DNA of 34,557 nucleotides from the NCBI GenBank assembly GCA_022820835.1, contig JAJEET010000160.1:1-34557 (forward strand), in the 5' to 3' direction. The position numbers and the translations under genes were made by a program. The notes below the pieces were generated by a model, which was not told the origin of the DNA, made no database searches, and saw only the letters and a program-made list of their open reading frames with translations. The DNA comes from Candidatus Poribacteria bacterium (GTDB taxonomy: Bacteria; Poribacteria; WGA-4E; WGA-3G). Numbering within the stretch: the stretch's first letter is position 1; every line of letters starts with the position of its first letter. Shown one piece after another: positions 1-8,283 of this stretch.

Positions 1-140
1 CGATCTTGGAACTACGAGGCGTTGTTGCTGAACTTGCAATTGATGCTGCCGGCAAGATTATAAGTGAAGAACTCAACGCAGAGCGGCATCAGCACATTAT
101 TGATGCATCCATTAGCCGGTTGCCAGCGGATTCTCGTTAG
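1..140 (+). CDS. atpF: ATP synthase F0 subunit b, C-terminal end (partial)
   Basis: The window opens inside this gene. The frame from base 3 to the TAG at 138-140 gives 45 residues of a charged helical tail (LRGVVAELAIDAAGKIISEE and onward), which resembles the C-terminus of the b subunit, the peripheral stalk linking F0 to the delta subunit of F1. The following gene is atpH, the usual bacterial order. The N-terminal membrane helix lies outside the window. The call rests on the short tail plus gene order. Confidence 0.85.
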   Translation, partial: ILELRGVVAELAIDAAGKIISEELNAERHQHIIDASISRLPADSR

Positions 141-365
141 CACGGATGCCGTTTATAGTGAAACCTACAATTAAGTAGACACTTTTCTTCTAACAAAAAA
201 CAGTTCGTAGGGGCGAGGTCCCCTCGTCCGTCTTTCAAAAGGTGTCCTATTATTTTTTTAGGTCACTATAAAAACGTGATTTTTTTAGCACAGTTTTAAC
301 ACCGGTTCCTCCCCTGACTCGGGAGGGCAACGTGTTATCAACTATATGATAGGTGAAACCGGATT
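141..365. other. atpF-atpH gap with a degenerate palindromic repeat
   Basis: This 225-base gap is long for an ATP synthase operon and holds no convincing gene. At 207-229 it carries GTAGGGGCGAGG followed by CCTCGTCC. The two arms (211-218 and 222-229) pair with one G-U. A perfect version of the same palindrome occurs at 16540-16558, so this looks like a copy of a dispersed repeat. The segment 241-290 is T-rich. A possible ribosome site AGGTGA lies just before atpH. Confidence 0.6.
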
Positions 366-905
366 ATGAGAGATATTCGGGTCGCTAAACCTTATGCCCG
401 CGCACTATACGAGGCAGCGTCGGAACAGAACGCTTTGGCAGATATTGTCAGAGATATAGAGAAGCTGCGCGAGTTGATTGAGCAGTCTCAGGAGTTCGCA
501 CAATTAATCTCAAGCCCCATCTTATCTCCGCAATTTAAAAGCGAGACCTTCCAGCAGATTTTTGACGATTCGGTACATCCGCTGACGATCAATTTTCTCA
601 AGTTACTCGCATCGAAACAACGTGAACGCTATCTCATCGCGATAATGGATGTCTTTTCAGCCATCGACGATGAAGCTGCTGGACGAGTTGTCGCGAAAGT
701 GACGACCGCTGTGCCGCTAACGCTGGCACAACAGGAACAACTCAAGCAACAATTAGGCGTATATTCCGGAAAACAGGTGCGTTTGGAGACCGCAATCGAT
801 GCAGAGATTCAGGGCGGGTTTATTGTACAATTAGATGACACTGTCTTTGATGCCAGTGTCGCGACACAACTTCAACACTTACGGCAACGACTCGCAAAAG
901 GATAA
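366..905 (+). CDS. atpH: ATP synthase F1 subunit delta
   Basis: This encodes the 179-residue delta (OSCP-like) subunit, which ties the F1 head to the b stalk at the inner face of the membrane. The N-terminus RVAKPYARALYEAA is the family signature, and residues 70-100 (HPLTINFLKLLASKQRERYL) match the conserved NFL-LL--k-R core. The C-terminus has the usual G-FI--D---D-S pattern (GGFIVQLDDTVFDASVATQL). The length is normal. ATG 366 follows an AGGTGA element about ten bases upstream. It lies between atpF and atpA. Confidence 0.97.
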   Translation: MRDIRVAKPYARALYEAASEQNALADIVRDIEKLRELIEQSQEFAQLISSPILSPQFKSETFQQIFDDSVHPLTINFLKLLASKQRERYLIAIMDVFSAIDDEAAGRVVAKVTTAVPLTLAQQEQLKQQLGVYSGKQVRLETAIDAEIQGGFIVQLDDTVFDASVATQLQHLRQRLAKG

Positions 906-908
906 TAA

Positions 909-1040
909 TTATGGGTTGTCAGTTGTCGGCAAATTAGCCGTCGGCTTTCGGCTTTCAGCCAGAGGTACCTTGTGGATGGGATAACAAAAACAACCACCAC
1001 AAGAGGGTAACTGAAGGCTGATAGCCGATGGCTGATAACC
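909..1040. repeat. Repeat-derived spacer between atpH and atpA
   Basis: The spacer is made of iterated short words (GTTGTCAGTTGTCGGC, TTAGCCGTCGGCTTTCGGC, GGCTGATAGCCGATGGCTGA) that partly complement one another: the left half reads AGCC-GTCGGCTTTCGGC and the right half GGCTGATAGCCGATGGCTGA. Similar words recur at 3582-3620 and a related family sits at 23040-23231. It looks like a degraded dispersed repeat. It could place atpH and atpA on either side of an RNA hairpin. Confidence 0.5.
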
Positions 1041-1063
1041 CCTCCTCACAGAGGACCGAAAAT

Positions 1064-2698
1064 ATGGCAAGAGAAGTCCGACCGGACGAAATATCAAATA
1101 TCCTAAAACAACAGCTGCAACAGTTTGAACAAGACGTAGATGTCTATGATTCCGGCACGGTGCTGGAAGTCGGTGACGGTATCGCACGCGTACATGGACT
1201 TGCCAATGCGATGGCAAGCGAAATGATTGAATTCCCTAACGATATTTACGGCATCGCTTTCAACCTCGAAGAAGATAACGTCGGGTGCGTCCTGTTCGGT
1301 CAAGACCAACTTATACACGAAGGCGATACCGCCAAACGGACCGGAAGTCTACCGCAGGTACCCGTCGGTGAAGCACTCCTCGGACGGATTGTTGACGCAC
1401 TCGGAGAACCTATTGACGGTTTAGGCGACATCGAAACTGAACATCGGCTCCCAGTGGAACAGAAAGGGTTGGGGATCGTTCAACGCCAACCTGTTGGTGA
1501 ACCGCTCTATACCGGTCTAAAGGCTATTGATAGCCTGACACCGATCGGGAGAGGTCAACGCGAACTCATCATCGGGGACCGACGAACCGGTAAGACAGCG
1601 ATTGCGATCGACACGATCCTGAACCAGAAAGACACAGATGTCTACTGTATCTATGTTGCTATTGGGCAGAAAGGTTCTACTTTAGCACAGGTTGCGTCAA
1701 CGCTTCGTGAACATAACGCGTTGGAATATACCACCATCGTCTCCGCGCCGGCAAGTGCCCCGTCCCCGCTTCAATACCTTGCACCTTATTCCGGGACTGC
1801 AATGGGTGAATACTTCAGAGACAACGGCAAACACGCGCTAATTATCTACGATGATCTGACGAAACACGCGTGGGCATACCGCCAGATGTCACTCCTTTCA
1901 CGGAGACCCCCCGGTCGTGAAGCGTATCCGGGGGATGTCTTCTACCTACACTCACGCCTTTTAGAACGTGCTGCGAAACTCAGCGACGAATTAGGCGGCG
2001 GTTCCCTCACTGCCCTACCGATTATTGAAATCTTTGAAGGCGACTTGACGACCTATATCCCGACAAACGTTATCTCTATTACGGATGGACAGATATACCT
2101 GACAACGGACCTGTTCAATCAAGGCGTACGACCGGCTATTGATGTCGGCTTGTCTGTGTCCCGTGTTGGCGGCGATGCACAAGTTAAAGCCATGAAATCG
2201 GAGGAGGTCGCGGGTACCCTTAAAATTGATCTCGCGAATTTCCGAGAGGTTGCAGCATTCGCGCAATTCGGATCGGATTTGGATGCATTAACGCAATCCT
2301 TGCTCCTACGCGGCACACGTCTTGTTGAATTGCTGAAACAACCGCAATATCAACCGATGTCTGTAGAACGGGAAGTCGCTTCTATCTTTTGTGGTAGCAA
2401 TGGCTATCTTGACGACGTTCCGGAAGCAGAAGTCGCACGGTTTGAATCCGAATTCCTGCAATACATGGATCGGAATCACGCAGAACTCCTTGCAGAAATC
2501 GCAGAAACCGGTCTGCTCAGTGATGAAGGGCTTGAAACCTTGCACAATGCCGTCAAGGCGTTCAAGGAAAATTGGAGTGACACACCGCCGGTATCAACGC
2601 CGCAAGTAGAAGGCGCAGACACAGTAGCAGAAGATACATCTACAGAAGTAGAGGATACTTCCACAGAAGCGGCGGATACGTCCACAGAAGGTGAGTAA
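1064..2698 (+). CDS. atpA: ATP synthase F1 subunit alpha
   Basis: This is the non-catalytic nucleotide-binding alpha subunit of F1. From ATG 1064 the protein has 544 residues. An ATG at 1028 is in frame but would add 12 residues (ADNPSSQRTEN) encoded by repeat sequence, and 1064 has AGAGGA eight bases upstream, so 1064 is preferred. The P-loop GDRRTGKTAIAID lies near residue 170 (the family usually has Q in place of the second R). The SVSRVGGDAQVKAMK motif, with the arginine finger, is present. The family usually ends near 500-515 residues. This copy has an extra acidic tail of about 35 residues with three DTSTE repeats. It is followed two bases later by atpG. Confidence 0.97.
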   Translation: MAREVRPDEISNILKQQLQQFEQDVDVYDSGTVLEVGDGIARVHGLANAMASEMIEFPNDIYGIAFNLEEDNVGCVLFGQDQLIHEGDTAKRTGSLPQVPVGEALLGRIVDALGEPIDGLGDIETEHRLPVEQKGLGIVQRQPVGEPLYTGLKAIDSLTPIGRGQRELIIGDRRTGKTAIAIDTILNQKDTDVYCIYVAIGQKGSTLAQVASTLREHNALEYTTIVSAPASAPSPLQYLAPYSGTAMGEYFRDNGKHALIIYDDLTKHAWAYRQMSLLSRRPPGREAYPGDVFYLHSRLLERAAKLSDELGGGSLTALPIIEIFEGDLTTYIPTNVISITDGQIYLTTDLFNQGVRPAIDVGLSVSRVGGDAQVKAMKSEEVAGTLKIDLANFREVAAFAQFGSDLDALTQSLLLRGTRLVELLKQPQYQPMSVEREVASIFCGSNGYLDDVPEAEVARFESEFLQYMDRNHAELLAEIAETGLLSDEGLETLHNAVKAFKENWSDTPPVSTPQVEGADTVAEDTSTEVEDTSTEAADTSTEGE

Positions 2699-2700
2699 CT

Positions 2701-3579
2701 ATGGCAACGTTACGAGAGATTCGGCGGCGCATTGCCAGCATTAAAAATATTGAGCAAGTTACCGATGCGATGCGTGTCGTCGCTGCGGCGCGGCTTCGTC
2801 GTGCGCAAGAAAATATTCTGGCGACGCGCCCTTATGCGGATAAACTCAACACGATTCTCGGTCATTTAATCTCACAGGCGAACACCGAAGAGGAAGCGTT
2901 GGTCCATCCGCTGCTTGAGACACGTGAATTAAAGCATGTCTGTATCGTCTCTGTCTCTGCCGACCGAGGGTTGTGTGGCAGTTTCAATAGTAACGTTACT
3001 CGGACAACCACACAACGTATAGAATACTATCAAGATAGTGGCGCGGATGTAACGCTCATTTGCATCGGGAGACGAGGGCACGAGCATTTTGTGCGCCGCG
3101 GATACGACATTACTGATTCATACGTCAATATTTTCCGTCAACTTGAATTCCAAACAGCTGTTGACGTTGTCCACGAGTTTGAACATCTCTATACTGACAA
3201 AAGAATTGACAAAGTTGAGGTCATCTACAACAATTTCAAGTCTGCCATTCTCCAGACCGTGCTTGTCGAGCAACTCCTTCCATTAGAACCTGAATTGCCG
3301 GAAGGTGATGAACTTTTTCTCGATTATATCTATGAACCGGGACAGGTGGAACTCTTTGAAATGCTACTCGGAAAACATTTGAATATGCAAATGTGGAAAG
3401 TACTTTTGGATTCCAACGCGGCAGAGCAAGCCGCACGAATGGCGGCAATGGAAAACGCAACGCAAAAGGCGAAAGAACTCATTGACGAGTTAATTCTCCA
3501 GCGCAACCGAGCACGTCAAACGCAGATCACAACAGAAATTTCCGAGATTGTAAGTGGCGCAGCTGCATTGGAGGGTTAA
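2701..3579 (+). CDS. atpG: ATP synthase F1 subunit gamma
   Basis: This encodes the central rotor shaft of F1, 292 residues. Both conserved ends are present. The N-terminal coiled-coil strand is MATLREIRRRIASIKNIEQV-TDAM-VAAARLRRAQ, and the C-terminal strand is ENATQKAKELIDELILQRNRARQTQITTEISEIVSGAAAL. The middle has VSADRGLCGSFNSN, the family's SDRGLCG-N motif. The start ATG is two bases after the atpA stop, and translation is probably coupled. The length is normal. Confidence 0.97.
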   Translation: MATLREIRRRIASIKNIEQVTDAMRVVAAARLRRAQENILATRPYADKLNTILGHLISQANTEEEALVHPLLETRELKHVCIVSVSADRGLCGSFNSNVTRTTTQRIEYYQDSGADVTLICIGRRGHEHFVRRGYDITDSYVNIFRQLEFQTAVDVVHEFEHLYTDKRIDKVEVIYNNFKSAILQTVLVEQLLPLEPELPEGDELFLDYIYEPGQVELFEMLLGKHLNMQMWKVLLDSNAAEQAARMAAMENATQKAKELIDELILQRNRARQTQITTEISEIVSGAAALEG

Positions 3580-3581
3580 AA

Positions 3582-3622
3582 GTAGCAGTTAGCAGTTAGC
3601 CGAAAGCCAATTGCTGATAGCC
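3582..3622. repeat. Short iterated repeat downstream of atpG
   Basis: GTAGCAGTTAGCAGTTAGCC is followed by GAAAGCCAATTGCTGATAGCC. The word GCAGTTA is repeated in tandem, and the words match those in the atpH-atpA gap and in the hairpin at 25579-25612. It sits just ahead of the ribosome site of the DUF1992 gene, so it may be a dispersed repeat scar. Confidence 0.5.
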
Positions 3623-3635
3623 AAGGAGGTTTCAG

Positions 3636-4109
3636 ATGCCCATCAATGTCAATAAACAGATTGAAGAGGCGATGGAGCGTGGCGAATTCTCAAATTTGCC
3701 CGGTAAAGGCAAACCGCTCAAGTTGGATGTTAATCCTTTCTTGACCCCGCAAACTCGAATGGCGAACCGGCTTTTAAAGGAGAGTGGATTCGCGCCGCGG
3801 TGGGTTGAATTGGAAAAAGAGATTAAACAGGAAAAAGCACAACTTGAAAGGCTCCTTGCAAACCTGAAAGCCCGTCGCGAACGGTTAGCTGCGCTTATAC
3901 GGCGACACCCGGAACGGCACCGAACAATCAGTCGGGCTTTTGAGCAGGAACGTACGCGTAGTATTGAACAGTACGGTGAGAAACTCGATAACCTGAATCG
4001 GAAAATCCAGCGCGTGAATCTCCTGATGCCAACCCGAAATCGGCAATATGCGTTAATCAATCTGGCAGAAGCACTTAACCACTTTCAGAAAGCGTGTCCA
4101 AGTCTCTAA
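3636..4109 (+). CDS. DUF1992 (DnaJC28-type conserved domain) protein
   Basis: This is a 157-residue protein whose first ~65 residues (MPINVNKQIEEAMERGEFSN, then LPGKGKPLKL and NPFLTPQTRMANRLLKESGFAPRW) closely fit DUF1992, the domain also found in the human DnaJ homologue DNAJC28. No biochemical function is firmly established for it. Residues 65-157 are highly charged and probably helical or coiled coil (QEKAQLERLLANLKARRERL and following). A strong AAGGAGG sits six bases before the ATG. The gene lies inside the ATP synthase operon, between atpG and atpD, which is unusual. Whether it acts on the synthase is unknown. Confidence 0.85.
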   Translation: MPINVNKQIEEAMERGEFSNLPGKGKPLKLDVNPFLTPQTRMANRLLKESGFAPRWVELEKEIKQEKAQLERLLANLKARRERLAALIRRHPERHRTISRAFEQERTRSIEQYGEKLDNLNRKIQRVNLLMPTRNRQYALINLAEALNHFQKACPSL

Positions 4110-4228
4110 TCGCTCCGAGTTTGTATACGATTCGGAATACCTTGGCAGAACAAAGATGTTTGAAACATACCACAGTTTTTGGATTTAAAAAGAAGTCAAC
4201 CACTCTGAATTAAGAAAAGGAATCTCAC

Positions 4229-5638
4229 ATGAACCAAGGAAAAATCTTAGAAGTTGTTGGGGCGCGAGTCGATATAGATTTTTCGGAAGGCACATTACCG
4301 GACATCCTGAACGCTGTTAAAGTTCAACGTTACGATGGAAGTGAACTCGTGCTTGAGGTGCAACAACATTTAGGTGAAAGTCGGGTACGTGCGGTGGCAA
4401 TGGACACAACTGATGGCTTAGTCCGCGGCACACTCGCAACTGATACTGGCGGTCCGATTACTGTGCCTGTCGGCGATGCCGTGCTCGGCAGAGTTTTCGA
4501 CGTAACAGGTCAACCGATTGATGAGAGAGGCGATGCCGGTGAATCCGAACGATACTCCATTCATCGACCCCCACCGCCGCAGGCTGAACTTACCACAGCC
4601 ACCGAGATGTTAGAAACTGGCATCAAAGTCATTGACCTGATTCAACCGGTTGTTCGGGGTGGAAAAGTCGGATTCTTCGGTGGTGCTGGCGTGGGTAAGA
4701 CGGTGTTGGTCGCTGAACTGATTTACAATATCGCGACACAACACGGCGGTTATTCCGTTTTCTGTGGTGTCGGTGAACGGACACGCGAAGGGAACCAGTT
4801 CTGGCTGGAACTCGACGAATACGGTGTGATTGATAAAACCGCAATGGTCTTCGGACAGATGAATGAACCGCCGGGCGCACGACTCCGCGTCGGACTCGCT
4901 GGACTGTCCATGGCAGAATACTTCCGCGATCAACAGGGGCAGGACGTTCTCATCTTCATCGACAACGTTTTCCGATTCACACTTGCAGGTGGTGAAGTGT
5001 CAGCACTCCTTGGACGGATGCCTTCCGCTGTCGGATACCAACCGACGCTCGCAACCGAAATGGGTGAATTGCAGGAGCGGATTACTTCTACACAGCACGG
5101 TTCGATTACCTCATTCCAAGCCGTCTATGTTCCCGCTGATGACTATACCGACCCTGCCGTTGTCTCAGTCTTCGCACACCTTGACGCTGTGACGCGATTG
5201 GAGCGGAGTATTTCCCAGAAGGCGAGATTCCCCGCTGTTGACCCACTGACATCAAGTTCGCGTATCCTATCAGCAGACATCATCGGTGAGGAACATTATC
5301 AGACAGCGTTCAGCGTTAAACAGGTCCTACAGGAATACGGGGACCTCCAAGACATCATCGCTATCCTCGGTGTAGACGAACTGTCGGATGAACAGAAGTT
5401 AGTTGTGAACAGGGCGCGGAAAATAGAGATGTTCTTGACGCAACCGATGTTTGTCGCACAACGTTTTACGGGGACACCGGGCAAATATGTCAAAATTGAG
5501 GATACTGTTCAAGGGTGCCAAGCAATTCTCAATGGTGATTGCGACGAACTTCCTGAGCAGGCACTCCGCTACATCGGCACCATTGACGAGGCGTTTGAGC
5601 GAGAAAAAAGTGCCGACATAGAAGAAGCAGCGGATTAA
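4229..5638 (+). CDS. atpD: ATP synthase F1 subunit beta
   Basis: This is the catalytic subunit of F1, 469 residues, the normal length. The P-loop GGAGVGKT is at 151-158. The catalytic GERTREGN is intact, as are IDNVFRF (Walker B), ALLGRMPSAVGYQPTLATEMGELQERITST and VYVPADDYTDPA. Small departures from the commonest sequence include FRFTLAGGEV (usually FRFTQAGSEV). AAAAGGAATC precedes the ATG. It is separated from atpG by the DUF1992 gene and from atpC by about 195 bases. Confidence 0.98.
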   Translation: MNQGKILEVVGARVDIDFSEGTLPDILNAVKVQRYDGSELVLEVQQHLGESRVRAVAMDTTDGLVRGTLATDTGGPITVPVGDAVLGRVFDVTGQPIDERGDAGESERYSIHRPPPPQAELTTATEMLETGIKVIDLIQPVVRGGKVGFFGGAGVGKTVLVAELIYNIATQHGGYSVFCGVGERTREGNQFWLELDEYGVIDKTAMVFGQMNEPPGARLRVGLAGLSMAEYFRDQQGQDVLIFIDNVFRFTLAGGEVSALLGRMPSAVGYQPTLATEMGELQERITSTQHGSITSFQAVYVPADDYTDPAVVSVFAHLDAVTRLERSISQKARFPAVDPLTSSSRILSADIIGEEHYQTAFSVKQVLQEYGDLQDIIAILGVDELSDEQKLVVNRARKIEMFLTQPMFVAQRFTGTPGKYVKIEDTVQGCQAILNGDCDELPEQALRYIGTIDEAFEREKSADIEEAAD

Positions 5639-5660
5639 TTTTCTAACTATGGCCCCTGAT

Positions 5661-5803
5661 CGCCGCGCCACTTCGTTTTGCGGCGGTGTCTGGCAAATTC
5701 CGACGCGACCGGTACTGCCTGCGTATTTAAAGAAAGTCTTAAAGGGGACACATATTCTTAAATCGCGTTAGCGTTAATCAAAAACCATCGTGAAACGAAG
5801 TGG
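5661..5803. repeat. Inverted-repeat spacer between atpD and atpC
   Basis: CGCCGC (5661-5666) and GCGGCG (5680-5685) can form a hairpin 22 bases after the atpD stop, but no T-run follows. The same hairpin contains CCACTTCGTTT (5668-5678), whose exact reverse complement AAACGAAGTGG is at 5793-5803. These ends enclose about 135 bases and resemble terminal inverted repeats of a small non-autonomous element. The word CCACTTCGTTTCG also occurs at 9178-9190. Confidence 0.5.
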
Positions 5804-5833
5804 AACGATGCACAGAGGCCCATAATTAAAAAA

Positions 5834-6244
5834 ATGCTGAATAGAAATTTTCACCTCGAAATCCGGACACCGGAAAAATTGATTTATGAAGGGGATGTAA
5901 CAAGCGTTCAGGCACCCGGCGTGGAAGGCAACTTCCAGATTCTGGCGGGACACATCCCGTTCCTGACAGCATTAGATGTTGGTGAGATTCGTATCCGTGA
6001 ATCGTCGGACACACCGCAGTTGATGGCGACGACGGGTGGGGTCTTTGAGGTGCTCCGGACGGGTGTCACCGCCTTGGTCGAAACAGCAGAGTGGGCATCC
6101 GAGATAGATGTCTCCCGTGCTGAGGAAGCACGCGACCGCGCCCAGGAGCAACTCACAGCAAACGCACCCGACCTGAACCGTCCGCGCGCAGAGGCGGCAC
6201 TTACCCGCGCACAAAACCGCATTAAAGTTGCGAGTAATTTGTAG
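5834..6244 (+). CDS. atpC: ATP synthase F1 subunit epsilon
   Basis: This encodes the 136-residue epsilon subunit that regulates rotation and coupling. The N-terminal beta barrel shows FHLEIRTPEKLIYEGDVTSVQAPG, GNFQILAGHIPFLTALDVGEI and GGVFEVLRTGVTALVETAEW. The C-terminal helical hairpin (SRAEEARDRAQEQLTANAP, then RPRAEAALTRAQNRIKVA) has the usual length. The ribosome site is weak: an AGAGG lies about 15 bases upstream, and the close spacer is A-rich. It is the last ATP synthase gene visible. Confidence 0.96.
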   Translation: MLNRNFHLEIRTPEKLIYEGDVTSVQAPGVEGNFQILAGHIPFLTALDVGEIRIRESSDTPQLMATTGGVFEVLRTGVTALVETAEWASEIDVSRAEEARDRAQEQLTANAPDLNRPRAEAALTRAQNRIKVASNL

Positions 6245-6293
6245 ATATTGACCCGCTGTATCCCGTAGTCTCAATTCTTAGTGGAGGTGGGCA

Positions 6294-7907
6294 ATGAGAA
6301 GTTTTGGAACCCAAGGTCCCGTCAATCCGCAGGAAAATTACATTGTCAGCCGCGCCGAAGAAACTGCAGATTTCAGCAACCGCGTTAAAGAAGGACGCTA
6401 TATCGTTCTTTTTGCCCCACGCCAGTCGGGAAAAACTACCTTTTTTCAACGTGCCTTGGACACACTCCCAACCGCTTCTACAGAAGTTGCAGAGCCAATC
6501 TACTTCCCAATCCGCCTGAATTTTGAAGAGTATGAAAATTATACACCTTCCGCTTTTTACGCCTCCTTTTATAGAGAAATTCGCAAAGAAATTGAGGCGG
6601 TTTTCCAAAAACGAGGAAGTACACTAACTGAGACGTTAAACCAATTTTTAGAGAACGCGAAGATAACCGACCACGTTGAAATGCGGGAGTTCTTTGAACA
6701 TTTTGCTACTTTTCTTGACAACCAGAAAGGCGTTCTTATCATAGATGAGTTTGATGGTATCCCACAAACCGCGGTGAGAGGTTTTCTGCATTCGCTCCGC
6801 CACATTTACCTTCCCGGCAAACCTCGATGTCCTCACAGTATCGGTATTATTGGCGTTAAAAGCATCACACAACTCAGTTACGACCGGTCGATCTCGCCTT
6901 TCAATATCCAAGATGAGTTCCACTTGTCCAATTTCACGTTGGCTCAGGTGCAAGAACACCTAACACAGTACACCGATGAAGTTGGGCAAACCTTCGCGCC
7001 AGAGGTTATTGAAAGCCTCCATAAACAGACTGCGGGCCAACCCTTCCTCGTCAATCGATTCGCGCAGATACTCACAGCGGAACTCAACATTCCCAAAACC
7101 GAGCCGATAACGATGGTGCATTTCGCAGCGGCACACGCCCGACTCCTTCGCGAACGAAACACCAACATCGATCATCTGACAACGAATATCCGCAAAAACC
7201 GCCACTTTGAAAGGATCCTTATAGAAATCATGACGTATGAGGAAGGGGTCCGCTTTAATCTACATGATGAACTCATCAGTGAGCTCGCAACTTATGGTGT
7301 TATCGGAGAAGGACCTGACGGGAGATGTGAGATTCTCAACCCGATTTATCTGCATCATATCATGCAAGCGTTTACGCCAGCAGTGAACGGCTTGGAGCGA
7401 GACTATTTCGCAGAAGAAAACATTGATGGATTTCGCAGTTACCTCGCTCCTGCAGGACAGATCGAGATGGAACCGCTTTTAGATAACTTCCGGGATTTTA
7501 TTGCCCGCGCAGGCTTTAGGATTTTGCAGGTCCCCGAAACCCCGCAAGAATATGTCGGACGGCATCTGCTCCTGACATATTTGGATTCATTCGTCCAGAC
7601 AGTGGGCGGCATCATGTCATTTGAAGTACCAACCGGGCGCGGAAAGATGGATCTTCTTATCATCCACAACCAGCGAAAATACATCGTCGAAACCAAGATT
7701 TGGCGAGGCGATACCCGGTATCAGGCAGGTAAAGCGCAATTCGCCGCGTATCTCAAACTGGAAAACGTGCAGGAGGGATACTATGTCGTCTTTGATCACC
7801 GAAAAGAACCGGAACCCCGCGTAGAAACCGACCACTTCGACAACTTAACAATTCGGAGTTATGTCATCCCCGTCATTCAAGAAGCCCCTTCACACGCGCC
7901 GATATAA
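6294..7907 (+). CDS. AAA-like ATPase fused to a PD-(D/E)XK nuclease domain
   Basis: This is a 537-residue two-domain protein. The N-terminal P-loop ATPase has Walker A APRQSGKTT at 41-49 and Walker B VLIIDEFD at 147-154. The C-terminus (about 400-510) has a PD-(D/E)XK signature: an acidic D453 in GKMDLLII, E466-T-K468 in IVETKIW, and Q482 in AQFAAY. The plan matches the AAA-like/PDDEXK_9 proteins that are abundant in some uncultured bacteria and Bacteroidetes. Their roles are mostly unknown, with suggestions of mobile or defence functions. TGGAGGTGGGCA before the ATG gives a good ribosome site. It is convergent with the next small gene, with only 21 bases between stops. Confidence 0.85.
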   Translation: MRSFGTQGPVNPQENYIVSRAEETADFSNRVKEGRYIVLFAPRQSGKTTFFQRALDTLPTASTEVAEPIYFPIRLNFEEYENYTPSAFYASFYREIRKEIEAVFQKRGSTLTETLNQFLENAKITDHVEMREFFEHFATFLDNQKGVLIIDEFDGIPQTAVRGFLHSLRHIYLPGKPRCPHSIGIIGVKSITQLSYDRSISPFNIQDEFHLSNFTLAQVQEHLTQYTDEVGQTFAPEVIESLHKQTAGQPFLVNRFAQILTAELNIPKTEPITMVHFAAAHARLLRERNTNIDHLTTNIRKNRHFERILIEIMTYEEGVRFNLHDELISELATYGVIGEGPDGRCEILNPIYLHHIMQAFTPAVNGLERDYFAEENIDGFRSYLAPAGQIEMEPLLDNFRDFIARAGFRILQVPETPQEYVGRHLLLTYLDSFVQTVGGIMSFEVPTGRGKMDLLIIHNQRKYIVETKIWRGDTRYQAGKAQFAAYLKLENVQEGYYVVFDHRKEPEPRVETDHFDNLTIRSYVIPVIQEAPSHAPI

Positions 7908-7928
7908 ACACCGTTCTGTGAACCTTTA

Positions 7929-8150
7929 TCAACCAGCCAGACTTCCCCTCGATTTTGTCTCGGCATCCTCCGCCTCCATTTTATCATGTTCAACAAACAG
8001 TGCGTCAGCAATTTCCGTGAGTGCCTCATCCGTCAAAGGTGGAATATCCAGAAAGGCCACCTGCTTTATGATTTCAGAAGCGATCATGTGTTTTTCAATC
8101 TCAGGAAGTTGGTTGAATGCTTCCAGTATGTTTTGTGGGGTTACCTGCAT
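7929..8150 (-). CDS. Small orphan antitoxin-like protein
   Basis: This is a 73-residue acidic protein. The start chosen is the ATG at 8150, because GGGAGGTCACAG immediately precedes it on the minus strand. A longer frame to 8213 would overlap the promoter. The core PPLTDEALTEIADALFVEHDKMEAEDAE resembles small proteins often found just upstream of PemK/MazF-type toxins (known by resemblance, not certain). Here no toxin follows: the next gene leftward is the convergent AAA/nuclease gene. It may be a solitary antitoxin or a regulator. Confidence 0.6.
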   Translation of the reverse strand: MQVTPQNILEAFNQLPEIEKHMIASEIIKQVAFLDIPPLTDEALTEIADALFVEHDKMEAEDAETKSRGSLAG

Positions 8151-8172
8151 CTGTGACCTCCCTTCAGCAAGA

Positions 8173-8220
8173 ACATAAAGTTTATGTAAATTATAAGCAA
8201 TGCCTTGACGCAATTCAAGG
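8173..8220 (-). promoter_or_regulatory. Promoter with palindromic operator candidates for the 73-residue gene
   Basis: On the minus strand TTGAAT (8218-8213) and a perfect TATAAT (8195-8190) are separated by 17 bases. A perfect palindrome ACATAAA-G-TTTATGT covers 8173-8187, about where transcription should begin. A second inverted repeat CCTTGA/TCAAGG (8203-8220) overlaps the -35 box. Both are placed where a repressor would act, which would suit an autoregulated antitoxin-like gene. Confidence 0.6.
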
Positions 8221-8283
8221 TTTTCTTTAGGTGGCTACAAGACTATTTAGTTTTCTTTTTTCGCCTGTTTACCCTATTCATCC

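Noticed and set aside
1028..1063. Upstream ATG at 1028 for atpA
   Set aside because: The added 12 residues are encoded by repeat sequence, and ATG 1064 has a better ribosome site and matches the normal AtpA start.
3632..4060. 142-residue minus-strand frame opposite the DUF1992 gene
   Set aside because: The plus-strand product has a recognisable domain and strong ribosome site; the minus frame is its shadow.
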